Source: Bradyrhizobium sp. 1 (lineage in GTDB: Bacteria > Pseudomonadota > Alphaproteobacteria > Rhizobiales > Xanthobacteraceae). From it: 64,000 bases of DNA. The translations under genes and the position numbers were made by a program. The notes under the pieces were generated by a model that saw only the letters and a program-made list of their open reading frames with translations, ran no database searches and was not told where the DNA came from. Of the stretch, positions 54,681 to 62,365 are shown in pieces. Positions within the stretch are counted from its first letter, which is position 1, and each line of letters starts with the position of its first letter. Location: assembly GCF_023073315.1 (NCBI RefSeq), contig NZ_JADPJH010000018.1, positions 248,494 to 312,493 of the forward strand, in the 5' to 3' direction.

Positions 54681-55166
54681 TCAGTTCAGCTTCTGCCGGA
54701 CCTCGGTGATGCCCTTGGCGAGCAGATCGTCGGCGACCTGGCCCCTGACCGACTGCGACAGGATCGTGGAGGCGGCCTGGACGGCGGCTTCCGCGGCTGC
54801 GGCGCGGACATCGGCGAGTGCCTGGGCCTCGGCGAGCGCGATCTTGCCCTCCGCGGTCTTGGTGCGGCGGGCGACGAAGTCTTCCATCTTCGCCTTGGCT
54901 TCGGTCGCGATGCGCTCGGCTTCGGACTTGGCGTTGGCGATGATGTCGGCAGCCTCGCGCTCGGCGGTGGCACTGCGCGCCTTGTAGTCGGCAAGCACCT
55001 TGGCCGCTTCCTGCTTGAGGCGCGTCGCGTCGTCGAGCTCGGCCTTGATGCGGTCGGCGCGATGGTCGAGCGCAACCATCACCTTCTTGAAGACCCCGAG
55101 ATAGCCGAACACGACCATCAGGATCACGAAGGCGATGGCGACCCAGGTTTCAGGATCAAAGAACAT
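54681..55166 (-). CDS. atpF: ATP synthase F0 subunit b
   Basis: A 161-residue stator subunit: one N-terminal membrane helix ([18 protein letters not shown]) and a long charged, Ala-rich coiled coil (~30-160). With b' it forms the peripheral stalk to F1. Last gene of the minus-strand F0 operon, five bases after b'. Confidence 0.93.
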   Translation of the reverse strand: MFFDPETWVAIAFVILMVVFGYLGVFKKVMVALDHRADRIKAELDDATRLKQEAAKVLADYKARSATAEREAADIIANAKSEAERIATEAKAKMEDFVARRTKTAEGKIALAEAQALADVRAAAAEAAVQAASTILSQSVRGQVADDLLAKGITEVRQKLN

Positions 55167-55171
55167 ATCGA

Positions 55172-55735
55172 CTAACCCTTCAAGGACGCATCAACGGCGG
55201 CGCTGACCGACGTCGCATCCGGAACGACGCCCGTGAGTTGCTGCACGATTGAGCCGGCTGCATCGGCCGCGATACCGCGGACGTTGCTCATGGCGGTCGC
55301 GCGCGTCGCGGCGATGGTCTTCTCCGCTTCGGCGAGCTTGGCCGCCAGCTGCTCTTCCAGAGTCTTGCGCTCGGCGTCCGTCTGCGCGTTCGCCTTGTCG
55401 CGGGATTCGTTGCCGATCGCCTGCGCCCGCGAGCGCGCCGAAGCGAGCTCGCCTTCATAAGCCTTCAGCGCCGCGTCGGACTGGTCCCTCAGCGTCTGCG
55501 CCTCGGTGAGGTCGCCCTCGATCTTGTTCTGACGCGCCTCGATCGCACCGCCGACCTTCGGCAGAGCGAGCTTGGACACGATCACATAAAGCACGACGAA
55601 GAAGATCGCGAGCGACACCAGCTGCGAAGCATAGGTGCTGCTCTCGAACGGCGGAAAACCGCCACCGTGACCGCCTTCGGCCTCGGTGTGGGCGCCCGCC
55701 GCCGGACCTTTCGCCCCGCCATGACTCTCAGCCAT
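55172..55735 (-). CDS. atpG: ATP synthase F0 subunit b'
   Basis: A 187-residue divergent b subunit, found in photosynthetic and many alphaproteobacterial enzymes. N-terminal ~45 residues are Gly/His-rich and cytosolic, a membrane helix follows ([20 protein letters not shown]), then a coiled coil from [20 protein letters not shown]. Pairs with atpF five bases downstream. Confidence 0.91.
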   Translation of the reverse strand: MAESHGGAKGPAAGAHTEAEGGHGGGFPPFESSTYASQLVSLAIFFVVLYVIVSKLALPKVGGAIEARQNKIEGDLTEAQTLRDQSDAALKAYEGELASARSRAQAIGNESRDKANAQTDAERKTLEEQLAAKLAEAEKTIAATRATAMSNVRGIAADAAGSIVQQLTGVVPDATSVSAAVDASLKG

Positions 55736-55795
55736 GGAGTTCTCCTGTTGCTGTCATGCGCGCCGCTTCGGTTGAAGCGGCGCGAAAAGTCGTCC

Positions 55796-56026
55796 TCAGA
55801 GCGGAACGAACAGCAGCAGCAGCGCGATCAGCAGCGAGAAAATGCCGAGCGCTTCGGTCACGGCGAAGCCGAAAATCAGGTTGCCGAACTGGCCCTGAGC
55901 AGCCGACGGGTTGCGAACGGCTGCGGCGAGGTAGTTACCGAAGATCACGCCCACGCCGACGCCCGCGCCGCCCATGCCGATGCATGCGATGCCCGCGCCG
56001 ATAAGTTTTGCTGCTGCCGGATCCAT
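55796..56026 (-). CDS. atpE: ATP synthase F0 subunit c
   Basis: A 76-residue hairpin of two membrane helices forming the proton-driven ring. The conserved loop is RNPSAAQGQ (RQP in E. coli), and the ion-binding carboxylate is E58 in [10 protein letters not shown]. Glycine repeats ([10 protein letters not shown]) pack helix 1. Length is standard. Confidence 0.95.
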   Translation of the reverse strand: MDPAAAKLIGAGIACIGMGGAGVGVGVIFGNYLAAAVRNPSAAQGQFGNLIFGFAVTEALGIFSLLIALLLLFVPL

Positions 56027-56079
56027 TTTAGACTCCTTGGAAGAAAGATTGGGTTTTGGGTGGAAATTCCCCGGACCGC

Positions 56080-56829
56080 TTAGTGTCCCGGATGAATGGC
56101 GTCGTTGAGGTAGATGCAGGTCAGGATCGCGAACACATAGGCCTGCAGGAACGCGACCAGAATCTCGAGCGCGTACAGCGCGACCGTGAGCGCCAGCGGC
56201 AGCACGCCGCCGACCCAGCCAAGGGCGCCGAGCGAGAAGCCGAGCATGGCGACGAAGCCCGCGAACACCTTCAGCGCGATGTGGCCGGCCAGCATGTTGG
56301 CGAACAGACGGACGCTGTGGGAGACCGGCCGCAGGAAGAACGACAGGATTTCGATGAACATCACCAGCGGCAGGATGTAGCCGGGGACGCCGTGGGGCAC
56401 GAAGATCGAGAAGAACTTCGTGCCGTTCTTGGCAACGCCGTAGATCAGGACGGTGAAGAAGACCAGGAGCGCAAGCGCCGCCGTCACGATCAGATGGCTC
56501 GAGATCGTGAAGGTGTAGGGAATAATGCCGACCAGGTTCGAGACGCAGATGAACATGAACAGCGAGAAGATCAGCGGGAAGAACTTCATGCCTTCCGAGC
56601 CGGCCGTCGAACGGATGGTCGAGGCCACGAACTCGTAGGAGATCTCGGCGACCGACTGAAGGCGCCCTGGAACCAGCTGTGTACCGCTGGCAAGCATCAG
56701 GAGCGAGATGATCGCCACCGCCACCAGCATGTAGAGCGATGAATTGGTGAAAGCGATCGTGTGATTGCCGATATGGCCGATCGTGAAGAGAGGCTCGATG
56801 TTGAACTGGTGGATCGGATCGATTTTCAT
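56080..56829 (-). CDS. atpB: ATP synthase F0 subunit a
   Basis: A 249-residue membrane subunit forming the proton half-channels. The essential arginine lies in [20 protein letters not shown], and [15 protein letters not shown] is a typical start. Five to six hydrophobic segments. Located between the AtpI gene (111 bases upstream) and atpE (53 bases downstream). Confidence 0.94.
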   Translation of the reverse strand: MKIDPIHQFNIEPLFTIGHIGNHTIAFTNSSLYMLVAVAIISLLMLASGTQLVPGRLQSVAEISYEFVASTIRSTAGSEGMKFFPLIFSLFMFICVSNLVGIIPYTFTISSHLIVTAALALLVFFTVLIYGVAKNGTKFFSIFVPHGVPGYILPLVMFIEILSFFLRPVSHSVRLFANMLAGHIALKVFAGFVAMLGFSLGALGWVGGVLPLALTVALYALEILVAFLQAYVFAILTCIYLNDAIHPGH

Positions 56830-56940
56830 CAGCGCGGCATCTCTTGGTCTGCCGGCTAGCCGGCGTGTCTCGGTCTTCCGGCCGGGCCGGCTCGCACCGG
56901 CGAAGCCTGTGCGAAAATTCCTCTCCTGTTCGGATCGGCT

Positions 56941-57315
56941 TTAAGAACCACCGCGCCTGTTCTGACCCGCACCCGCCGTTCTCACCACATTCACCACGCC
57001 GGCCACGAAGCCAAGCAGCAGGAACACGATAAACCCGAAAGGCGACGTCGACAGCAAGCGGTCGAAACCCCAGCCAATCCCCGCCCCGACAACGACCCCG
57101 GCGACCAACTCGGAGGATAACCGGAATCCAAGCGCCATCGCCGAAGCTCTGGCCGCTCTGTCTTCACCGTCACCTGCGGGTTGCTCGGTCTTGATGTGGC
57201 GGCCGCGAAGTTCGGACAACCGCTGATCAAGACTTCCGAGCCGTTCGGAAAGCGCAGCTTCCTCGGGCGATCTATCGCGATCTCCATTCCCGCCGTGTCC
57301 CGTGTCTTGAGCCAT
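56941..57315 (-). CDS. atpI: ATP synthase accessory protein AtpI (AtpZ/AtpI family)
   Basis: A 124-residue protein with a charged N-terminal half and two membrane helices ([19 protein letters not shown] and [19 protein letters not shown]). AtpI/AtpZ proteins help c-ring assembly or Mg/Ca transport. First gene of the F0 operon, with a good promoter 67 bases upstream of its start. F1 genes are elsewhere, as usual in this group. Confidence 0.9.
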   Translation of the reverse strand: MAQDTGHGGNGDRDRSPEEAALSERLGSLDQRLSELRGRHIKTEQPAGDGEDRAARASAMALGFRLSSELVAGVVVGAGIGWGFDRLLSTSPFGFIVFLLLGFVAGVVNVVRTAGAGQNRRGGS

Positions 57316-57381
57316 GCCACGAAGACCAGAAACGCCGCGGTTGAATGGAAATTACGCCCGCCACCCTCAAAAGCCGCGCGG

Positions 57382-57410
57382 ACCATACTGATGGCCTATA
57401 ATCAAGTCAA
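57382..57410 (-). promoter_or_regulatory. Promoter of the F0 ATP synthase operon
   Basis: On the minus strand TTGACT (57410-57405), 17 bases, TATGGT (57387-57382), ending 66 bases before the atpI ATG. Spacing and sequence fit a housekeeping sigma factor. Confidence 0.55.
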
Positions 57411-57470
57411 GCCAAGTCACGATTGCGTCTCTTTCTGTTATCTATCTGATTTATTTGACGATATTGGCGT

Positions 57471-57504
57471 GTGCGGCAACGCTGCTCACAGCGTGACGCC
57501 GCAC
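57471..57504. other. Hairpin in the atpI / hypothetical gene divergent region
   Basis: GTGCGGC-A-ACGCTG-CTCA-CAGCGT-GAC-GCCGCAC makes a 13-pair interrupted stem. The 359-base gap 57316-57674 otherwise holds the atp promoter and a T-rich stretch (57430-57455); no gene was recognised. Confidence 0.4.
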
Positions 57505-57674
57505 CGCAGCAGCTGTGCTCATGATCGGCGGATGCGGCCGCCATTTCGCCGCGCTGCCGGGATCAAACGGGCCGCCGGGATCGTTGGTTTCAGGGCCGTG
57601 TTTTTGGCGGCGGCTGGCTTTGCCGAGGTGTAGAATTACGGATGTGCCACCGGCGCGTCGTGGCGGAGAGTGTG

Positions 57675-58211
57675 ATGAGACCAGCGAATTCATCCACAGC
57701 ATCGTGGTTTGCGGCAGCGGCGCTTGCCGCGGTGATGGCTGTCGGTGGCGGCCTCGTCGCCGCGCAATCCGCGCCCGACAGTGAAAACGGCCGCTACAGC
57801 ATGACGCCCATCCCCGAGGGCGTGCTGCGGCTCGACACCCGCACCGGCACGGTATCGACCTGCAGCAGGAACGGCACCGGCTGGGCCTGCTACGCGGTGC
57901 CCGACGAACGCACCGCGCTCGATGCCGAGATCGGCCGGCTCCAGGCTGAAGTCGAGAAACTGAAGGGACAGCTCGCGGCAGGGCCGACAGTGTCGGGCAA
58001 GATCGACGACGCGCTGCCGAAATCCGACCCGCTGAAGAAGGCGGAGCCGCAAGCACGAGAACCAAAGGTCGCCGAGGGCGACCGCAAGCTCGAGATACCG
58101 CTGCCCAGCGACCAGGACATGGACCGTGTGATGTCGTTCCTGGAGAAAGCCTGGCGTCGGCTGATCGACATGGCCAACCGCGTGCAGAAGGACGTGTCGG
58201 GGAAGATTTGA
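57675..58211 (+). CDS. Hypothetical membrane-anchored or secreted protein
   Basis: A 178-residue protein: a hydrophobic N-terminus (WFAAAALAAVMAVGGGLVAA), a short beta part with two cysteines (TVSTCSRNGTGWACYAVPDE), a coiled coil (TALDAEIGRLQAEVEKLKGQ), a charged linker and a C-terminal helix. The arrangement suggests a periplasmic oligomer, but no family is recognised. The ATG at 57675 follows GGAGAG. Confidence 0.75.
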   Translation: MRPANSSTASWFAAAALAAVMAVGGGLVAAQSAPDSENGRYSMTPIPEGVLRLDTRTGTVSTCSRNGTGWACYAVPDERTALDAEIGRLQAEVEKLKGQLAAGPTVSGKIDDALPKSDPLKKAEPQAREPKVAEGDRKLEIPLPSDQDMDRVMSFLEKAWRRLIDMANRVQKDVSGKI

Positions 58212-58255
58212 GGATCCCGCCGCGCTATCCAGGCTGCGACCAATCGAGGCCTTTC

Positions 58256-58729
58256 ATGACATCAGCGAAATCCGTCACCCGCTCGGCACCGTCGTCAGTG
58301 CAGGCCACCACGATCGCATCGTCGCTGCTGACTGTGCAGACGCCGGGCCGCGGCTTCACCGATCTCACCAGCGAAGCCGCAAAGTTCATTGCCGAGGTTC
58401 ACGCCCGCGACGGCGCGTTGACGTTGTTCATCCGTCACACCTCGGCGTCGCTGACGATCCAGGAAAACGCCGACCCTTCCGTTTTAGTCGATCTCACCAC
58501 CGCGCTCGCACGACTCGCGCCTGAGAATGCCGGGTGGACGCATGATACCGAAGGACCGGACGACATGCCCGCGCACATCAAGTCGATGCTGACGCAGACC
58601 TCGCTGCAGGTCCCGGTCCTGAACGGCAGGCTCGCGCTCGGCACCTGGCAGGCGATCTATCTGATCGAGCATCGCGCGCGCCCGCACCGGCGCGAGTTGG
58701 TGTTGCAATTCATCGGCAGCAATCAGTAA
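58256..58729 (+). CDS. YjbQ family protein (UPF0047; secondary thiamine-phosphate synthase type)
   Basis: A 157-residue protein with the family core GALTLFIRHTSASLTIQENA, AGWTHDTEGPDDMPAHIKSM and LALGTWQAIYLIEHRARPHR. Relatives show weak thiamine-phosphate synthase activity; the physiological role is open. The ATG at 58256 has GAGG upstream and lies 44 bases after the hypothetical gene. Confidence 0.9.
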   Translation: MTSAKSVTRSAPSSVQATTIASSLLTVQTPGRGFTDLTSEAAKFIAEVHARDGALTLFIRHTSASLTIQENADPSVLVDLTTALARLAPENAGWTHDTEGPDDMPAHIKSMLTQTSLQVPVLNGRLALGTWQAIYLIEHRARPHRRELVLQFIGSNQ

Positions 58730-58744
58730 GGCGCCAAAAGCAAA

Positions 58745-58772
58745 ACCGGCCGCGGAGTGATCCGCGGCCGGT
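58745..58772 (-). terminator. Terminator of the MFS transporter gene
   Basis: ACCGGCCGCGGA and TCCGCGGCCGGT form a perfect 12-base stem with a four-base loop. On the minus strand it is followed by TTTTGCTTTTGG, so it mainly ends the transporter transcript; it may also act on the convergent yjbQ message. Confidence 0.75.
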
Positions 58773-58795
58773 TGCAGAGACGCGTTGCGAAGCGA

Positions 58796-60481
58796 TCAGG
58801 TCTTGGTGATGTCGACGTCCTTGGTCTCGGGAACGAAGATCAGGCCGACGATGAAGGTCATCGACGCGATCGCAATCGGGTACCAGAGACCTGCGTAGAT
58901 GTTGCCCGTGGCGGCCACCAGCGCGACCGCAATCGGCGGCAGCAGACCACCGAACCAGCCGTTGCCGATGTGGTAGGGCAGCGACATCGAGGTGTAACGG
59001 ATCCGCGTCGGGAACAGCTCCACGAGAGCCGCCGCGATCGGGCCGTACACCATGGTCACGAGGATCGCGAGGTAGGTCAGGACGAGGATCAGCAGCGGCA
59101 TGTTGATCGCTGCCGGATCGGCGCCCTTGATCGGGTAGCCTGCTTCACCGACCGCCGCCGTCACGGCGCCGGTGAATGCGGTGCGCGCGGCCGCGAAGGC
59201 CTTGGGATCGGCGCCGGAGCCGTTCACGGAATCGAACGACTTGTTGCCGACGACGACCTTGGCCAGGCTGCCCGGCGCGCCGGGCTCCAGCTTGAAGTTC
59301 ACCGACGATGCGATCAGCGCGTTGCGGGCGACGTCGCAGGAGCTGGTGAACACCCGGCCACCGACCGGGTCGAACAGCACGTTGCAGTCCTTCGGGTCGG
59401 CGACGACCGACACCGGCGCATTGGCCAGTGCCTTTTCGAGCGCCGGGTTGGCGGCCGTCGTCAGCATGCTGAAGGCGAAATGATAGGTCAGGGCGCCGAG
59501 CAAGCAGCCGGCCAGGATGATCGGCTTGCGGCCGATCTTGTCCGAGAGCCAGCCGAAGAACAGAAAGCCGACGGTCGCAATCGCAAGCGCGATGATGAGC
59601 GCGATGTCAGCCGAGTTCGCCGGAACCTTGAGCGTATTGACGAGGAAGACGCGTGCGTAGAACTGCCCGCCGTACCAGATCACGGCCTGACCCGCGGTGA
59701 GGCCGAACAGGGCGATCAGCGCGTATTTTCCGTTCTGCCAGTTGCCGAAGGATTCCGACAGAGGGGCCTTGGAGCCCTTGCCTTCGTCCTTCATCTTCTG
59801 GAACAGCGGCGATTCGGACAGCTGCATGCGGATCCAGATCGAGATGCCGAGCAGCACGATCGAGAGCAGATAGGGATAGCGCCAGCCGCCCGAGAGGCCC
59901 GAATCGGCGAATGCTTCGGGGCTCATGCTGTTGCGGACGATGTAGACCACGAGCAGCGACATGAACAAGCCGATCGTCGCGGTGGTCTGAATCCAGGCCG
60001 TGTAGAAGCCGCGACGCCCCTGCGGTGCATGCTCGGCCACATAGGTTGCCGCGCCACCGTACTCGCCGCCGAGGGCGAGACCTTGCAGAAGACGCAGGCC
60101 GATGAGGATGGTCGGGGCCAGCCAGCCGATCGTCTGGTAGCCCGGCGTCAAGCCGACCAGGAAGGTCGACATGCCCATGATGGTGATGGTGACGAGGAAG
60201 GTGTATTTGCGGCCGACGAGATCGCCGACCCGGCCGAACACCAGCGCGCCGAGGGGGCGAACCAGGAAGCCCGCCGAGAACGTCAGCAGCGCGAAGATGA
60301 ACTGCGTGTTGGCGTCGAATGCGGAGTAGAACGCCTTGCCGATCTGGGCTGCGGTCCATCCGTACAGATAGAAATCATACCATTCGAACACGGTACCGAG
60401 TGAAGATGCGAAGATGACCTTCTTCTCTTCGCCGGTCATCCCCCGCGCCCCGACGCCGCCGGCGGCCGCTGCCATTGTCAT
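58796..60481 (-). CDS. MFS transporter, metabolite:H+ symporter (MHS) type
   Basis: A 561-residue twelve-helix transporter. SSLGTVFEWYDFYLYGWTAA is the MHS start, GRVGDLVGRKYTF is the loop 2-3 motif, and FGWLSDKIGRKPII is its repeat in the second half. Relatives carry dicarboxylates, shikimate, proline or aromatic acids. About 110 extra residues lie between helices 9 and 10 or near there (from MLTTAANPALEKA to DPAAINMPLLI), holding two cysteines; standard members have ~440. The ATG at 60481 has GGGGAG upstream. Confidence 0.88.
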   Translation of the reverse strand: MTMAAAAGGVGARGMTGEEKKVIFASSLGTVFEWYDFYLYGWTAAQIGKAFYSAFDANTQFIFALLTFSAGFLVRPLGALVFGRVGDLVGRKYTFLVTITIMGMSTFLVGLTPGYQTIGWLAPTILIGLRLLQGLALGGEYGGAATYVAEHAPQGRRGFYTAWIQTTATIGLFMSLLVVYIVRNSMSPEAFADSGLSGGWRYPYLLSIVLLGISIWIRMQLSESPLFQKMKDEGKGSKAPLSESFGNWQNGKYALIALFGLTAGQAVIWYGGQFYARVFLVNTLKVPANSADIALIIALAIATVGFLFFGWLSDKIGRKPIILAGCLLGALTYHFAFSMLTTAANPALEKALANAPVSVVADPKDCNVLFDPVGGRVFTSSCDVARNALIASSVNFKLEPGAPGSLAKVVVGNKSFDSVNGSGADPKAFAAARTAFTGAVTAAVGEAGYPIKGADPAAINMPLLILVLTYLAILVTMVYGPIAAALVELFPTRIRYTSMSLPYHIGNGWFGGLLPPIAVALVAATGNIYAGLWYPIAIASMTFIVGLIFVPETKDVDITKT

Positions 60482-60782
60482 AGTTCTCACTCCCCGAATA
60501 TCGTTTCCTCGCGTCCCGGATGTCCGGAGCGTCCGGATCAACCTGGGTCTTGCCCGCAAGGTAACATCGGCGTGAAACTGGCCCCAATACGACTTTCGGC
60601 CTTGCGCACTGACGCGCAGCTGACGGCCCGGGGATCAGGCGCCGGTGCATGGCCGCGAAGGTTGCGGATTAACCCCTTTCCCGCAAAGGAATAATGTGCC
60701 TTGCATGCCACGGCCGCTCGGGGAAGAATTGACCCGCCGCGGATCGACTCGCCGGCCGGTCGCGAACGACAGCAAGAGAACG
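60482..60782. other. Divergent intergenic space
   Basis: This 301-base gap separates the MFS gene and the response regulator, which diverge. It has a GCGCACTGACGCGC dyad at about 60605 and an AT-richer stretch (AAAGGAATAATGTG) at about 60687; no gene or repeat family member was recognised. Confidence 0.4.
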
Positions 60783-61454
60783 ATGAGCGCTCCTTCGACC
60801 CATCTCGTCATTGCCGATGATCATCCCTTGTTCCGCGATGCGCTGCGGCAGGCGGTGGCGGGCGTCCTGCCTTCGGCGAGGATCGACGAGGCCGGATCGT
60901 TCGAGGATCTGACCAAGCTGCTGGAACAGACCTCCGACGTCGATCTGGTCCTGCTCGACCTCTCGATGCCCGGGATCTCCGGCTTTTCCGGCCTCATCTA
61001 TCTGCGCGCGCAATATCCGGCGATCCCAGTGGTGATCGTTTCGGCCTCCGACGACAGCGCCACGATCCGCCGCTCGCTCGATTTCGGTGCTTCCGGTTTC
61101 ATCCCAAAGCGATTCGGCGTCGAGACCTTGCGCGACGCCATCCTCAAGGTGATGGAGGGCGACGTCTGGGTTCCCGCCGACACCGACCTGTCGGCCGCCG
61201 CCGACCCCGACATGACCAAGCTGCGCGACCGCCTGGTGACGCTGACGCCGCAGCAGGTCCGGGTGCTGATGATGCTGTCGGAAGGGCTGCTCAACAAGCA
61301 GATCGCCTATGAGCTCGGTGTCTCCGAAGCAACCATCAAGGCGCACGTCTCGGCGATCCTGCAAAAGCTCGGCGTCGAGAGCCGGACGCAAGCCGTGATC
61401 GCCGCGGCGAAGATCGCCGGCGGCCAGTGGAAGCAGGGCACCCCGACGGGGTGA
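60783..61454 (+). CDS. LuxR/NarL family response regulator (orphan)
   Basis: A 223-residue regulator: receiver domain with ADDHPLFRDAL, phospho-acceptor D59 (VLLDLSMPG) and K109 (GFIPKR), and a C-terminal LuxR helix-turn-helix (TPQQVRVLMMLSEGLLNKQI, then VSEATIKAHVSAILQKLGV). The ATG at 60783 follows AAGAGA. No histidine kinase adjoins it, so its kinase and targets are unknown. Confidence 0.89.
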   Translation: MSAPSTHLVIADDHPLFRDALRQAVAGVLPSARIDEAGSFEDLTKLLEQTSDVDLVLLDLSMPGISGFSGLIYLRAQYPAIPVVIVSASDDSATIRRSLDFGASGFIPKRFGVETLRDAILKVMEGDVWVPADTDLSAAADPDMTKLRDRLVTLTPQQVRVLMMLSEGLLNKQIAYELGVSEATIKAHVSAILQKLGVESRTQAVIAAAKIAGGQWKQGTPTG

Positions 61455-61479
61455 GCCAACCACCAGCGCTTGCGCTGCC

Positions 61480-62192
61480 CGCCGGGCAAAACACCCAAGC
61501 GACGGGTCAATCGGCGCGGCGTAAAATATTCCACTTTACCGAAATTCGGTTTTGGCGTATGTATCGCCCATCCCGGCTCATCCTTGAGGGGCGATCTCGT
61601 TGTCGTCTTGATTGCGAGCCGGGCTTGCGGTGGACGCGGCAGCGTCGGCACGAAACGGTGCGGGTAGGGCGGGTAGTCCCTGTGAGCTCGAAACCGCGTG
61701 CGGACGAGCGGCGCTGCTAGGCTTCGTCTCGTCTGTAAGTTTCCGGCCTCCGTCGACGGGGCTGGGAATACTGCGGCGACATGGCGGGCCGTGCGTACGG
61801 CAAAACCGTGTGGTCCTGGCCGTCGTTGCTACGGTCAAGCCTTCGCGAAGATGCGCGCGAGCCCAACCGGGCAGACGGCATCGTCAATTCGCGGGGCGAG
61901 GGAGGCCAAAGGGAAAGTTCGGCTCCCGGGAGAGCACGGCATAAGCCGTCCAACCATCGCGCAGGGAAGGCCGAGTGATTGGCGCCACCTGTATGCTGCT
62001 GTGCGGTTCTTTTGCGCTACATCTTCGCGCAGCGGACCGCGGGTGCGAGGTCAGCACCCGGCCTTCCCTGCGCCCTCTCGGCTTGAGAGGGTGAAGCGAC
62101 CAGGCAAAGCTCGGGCGAATTGCGCCGCGAGAACGCAAAGGCGTGTCTGCAAGTTGAAGTGCGAATTGGAAGAGCGACGCTGCCGCTTACTC
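61480..62192. repeat. Long structured intergenic repeat element
   Basis: About 0.7 kb with no acceptable gene. Markers include GGCGTAAAATATTCCACTTT, GTACGGCAAAACCGTGTGGT, ACGGC-ATAA-GCCGT (61936-61949) and CGCAGGGAAGGCC (61960-61972), whose exact complement GGCCTTCCCTGCG lies at 62060-62072, enclosing GGGTGC..GCACCC (62041-62059). I recall very similar text scattered through Bradyrhizobium genomes. Frames through it on both strands look like shadows. Whether it is an RNA, a relic or a mobile unit is open; ends are approximate. Confidence 0.58.
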
Positions 62193-62279
62193 CGTCATTG
62201 CGAGCGCAGCGAAGCAATCCAGAATCCCTCCGCGGAAAGACTCTGGATTGCTTCGTCGCAAGGGCTCCTCGCAATGACG
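62193..62279. repeat. Palindromic repeat CGTCATTGCGAG..CTCGCAATGACG
   Basis: The ends CGTCATTGCGAG (62193-62204) and CTCGCAATGACG (62268-62279) are exact complements; inside, GAAGCAATCCAGA faces TCTGGATTGCTTC. A single 87-base hairpin element, in a family I recall as common in this group. Confidence 0.75.
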
Positions 62280-62307
62280 GCGTTGAGCGAACGCGCGCCC
62301 CACTCCG

Positions 62308-62351
62308 CTCTCGTGCCCCGGACGCAGCGCAGCGCTCCCCGGGCACGAGAG
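62308..62351. repeat. Short palindromic repeat CTCTCGTGCCC..GGGCACGAGAG
   Basis: Perfect 11-base arms (62308-62318 and 62341-62351) around CGGACGCAGCGCAGCG. A compact member of the family at 11199 and 54484, just after the last minus-strand gene. Confidence 0.62.
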
Positions 62352-62365
62352 GCGCCGAGTCCGCG

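Noticed and set aside
58757..60403. 548-codon plus-strand frame
   Set aside because: Antisense of the MFS transporter gene, with shadow composition.
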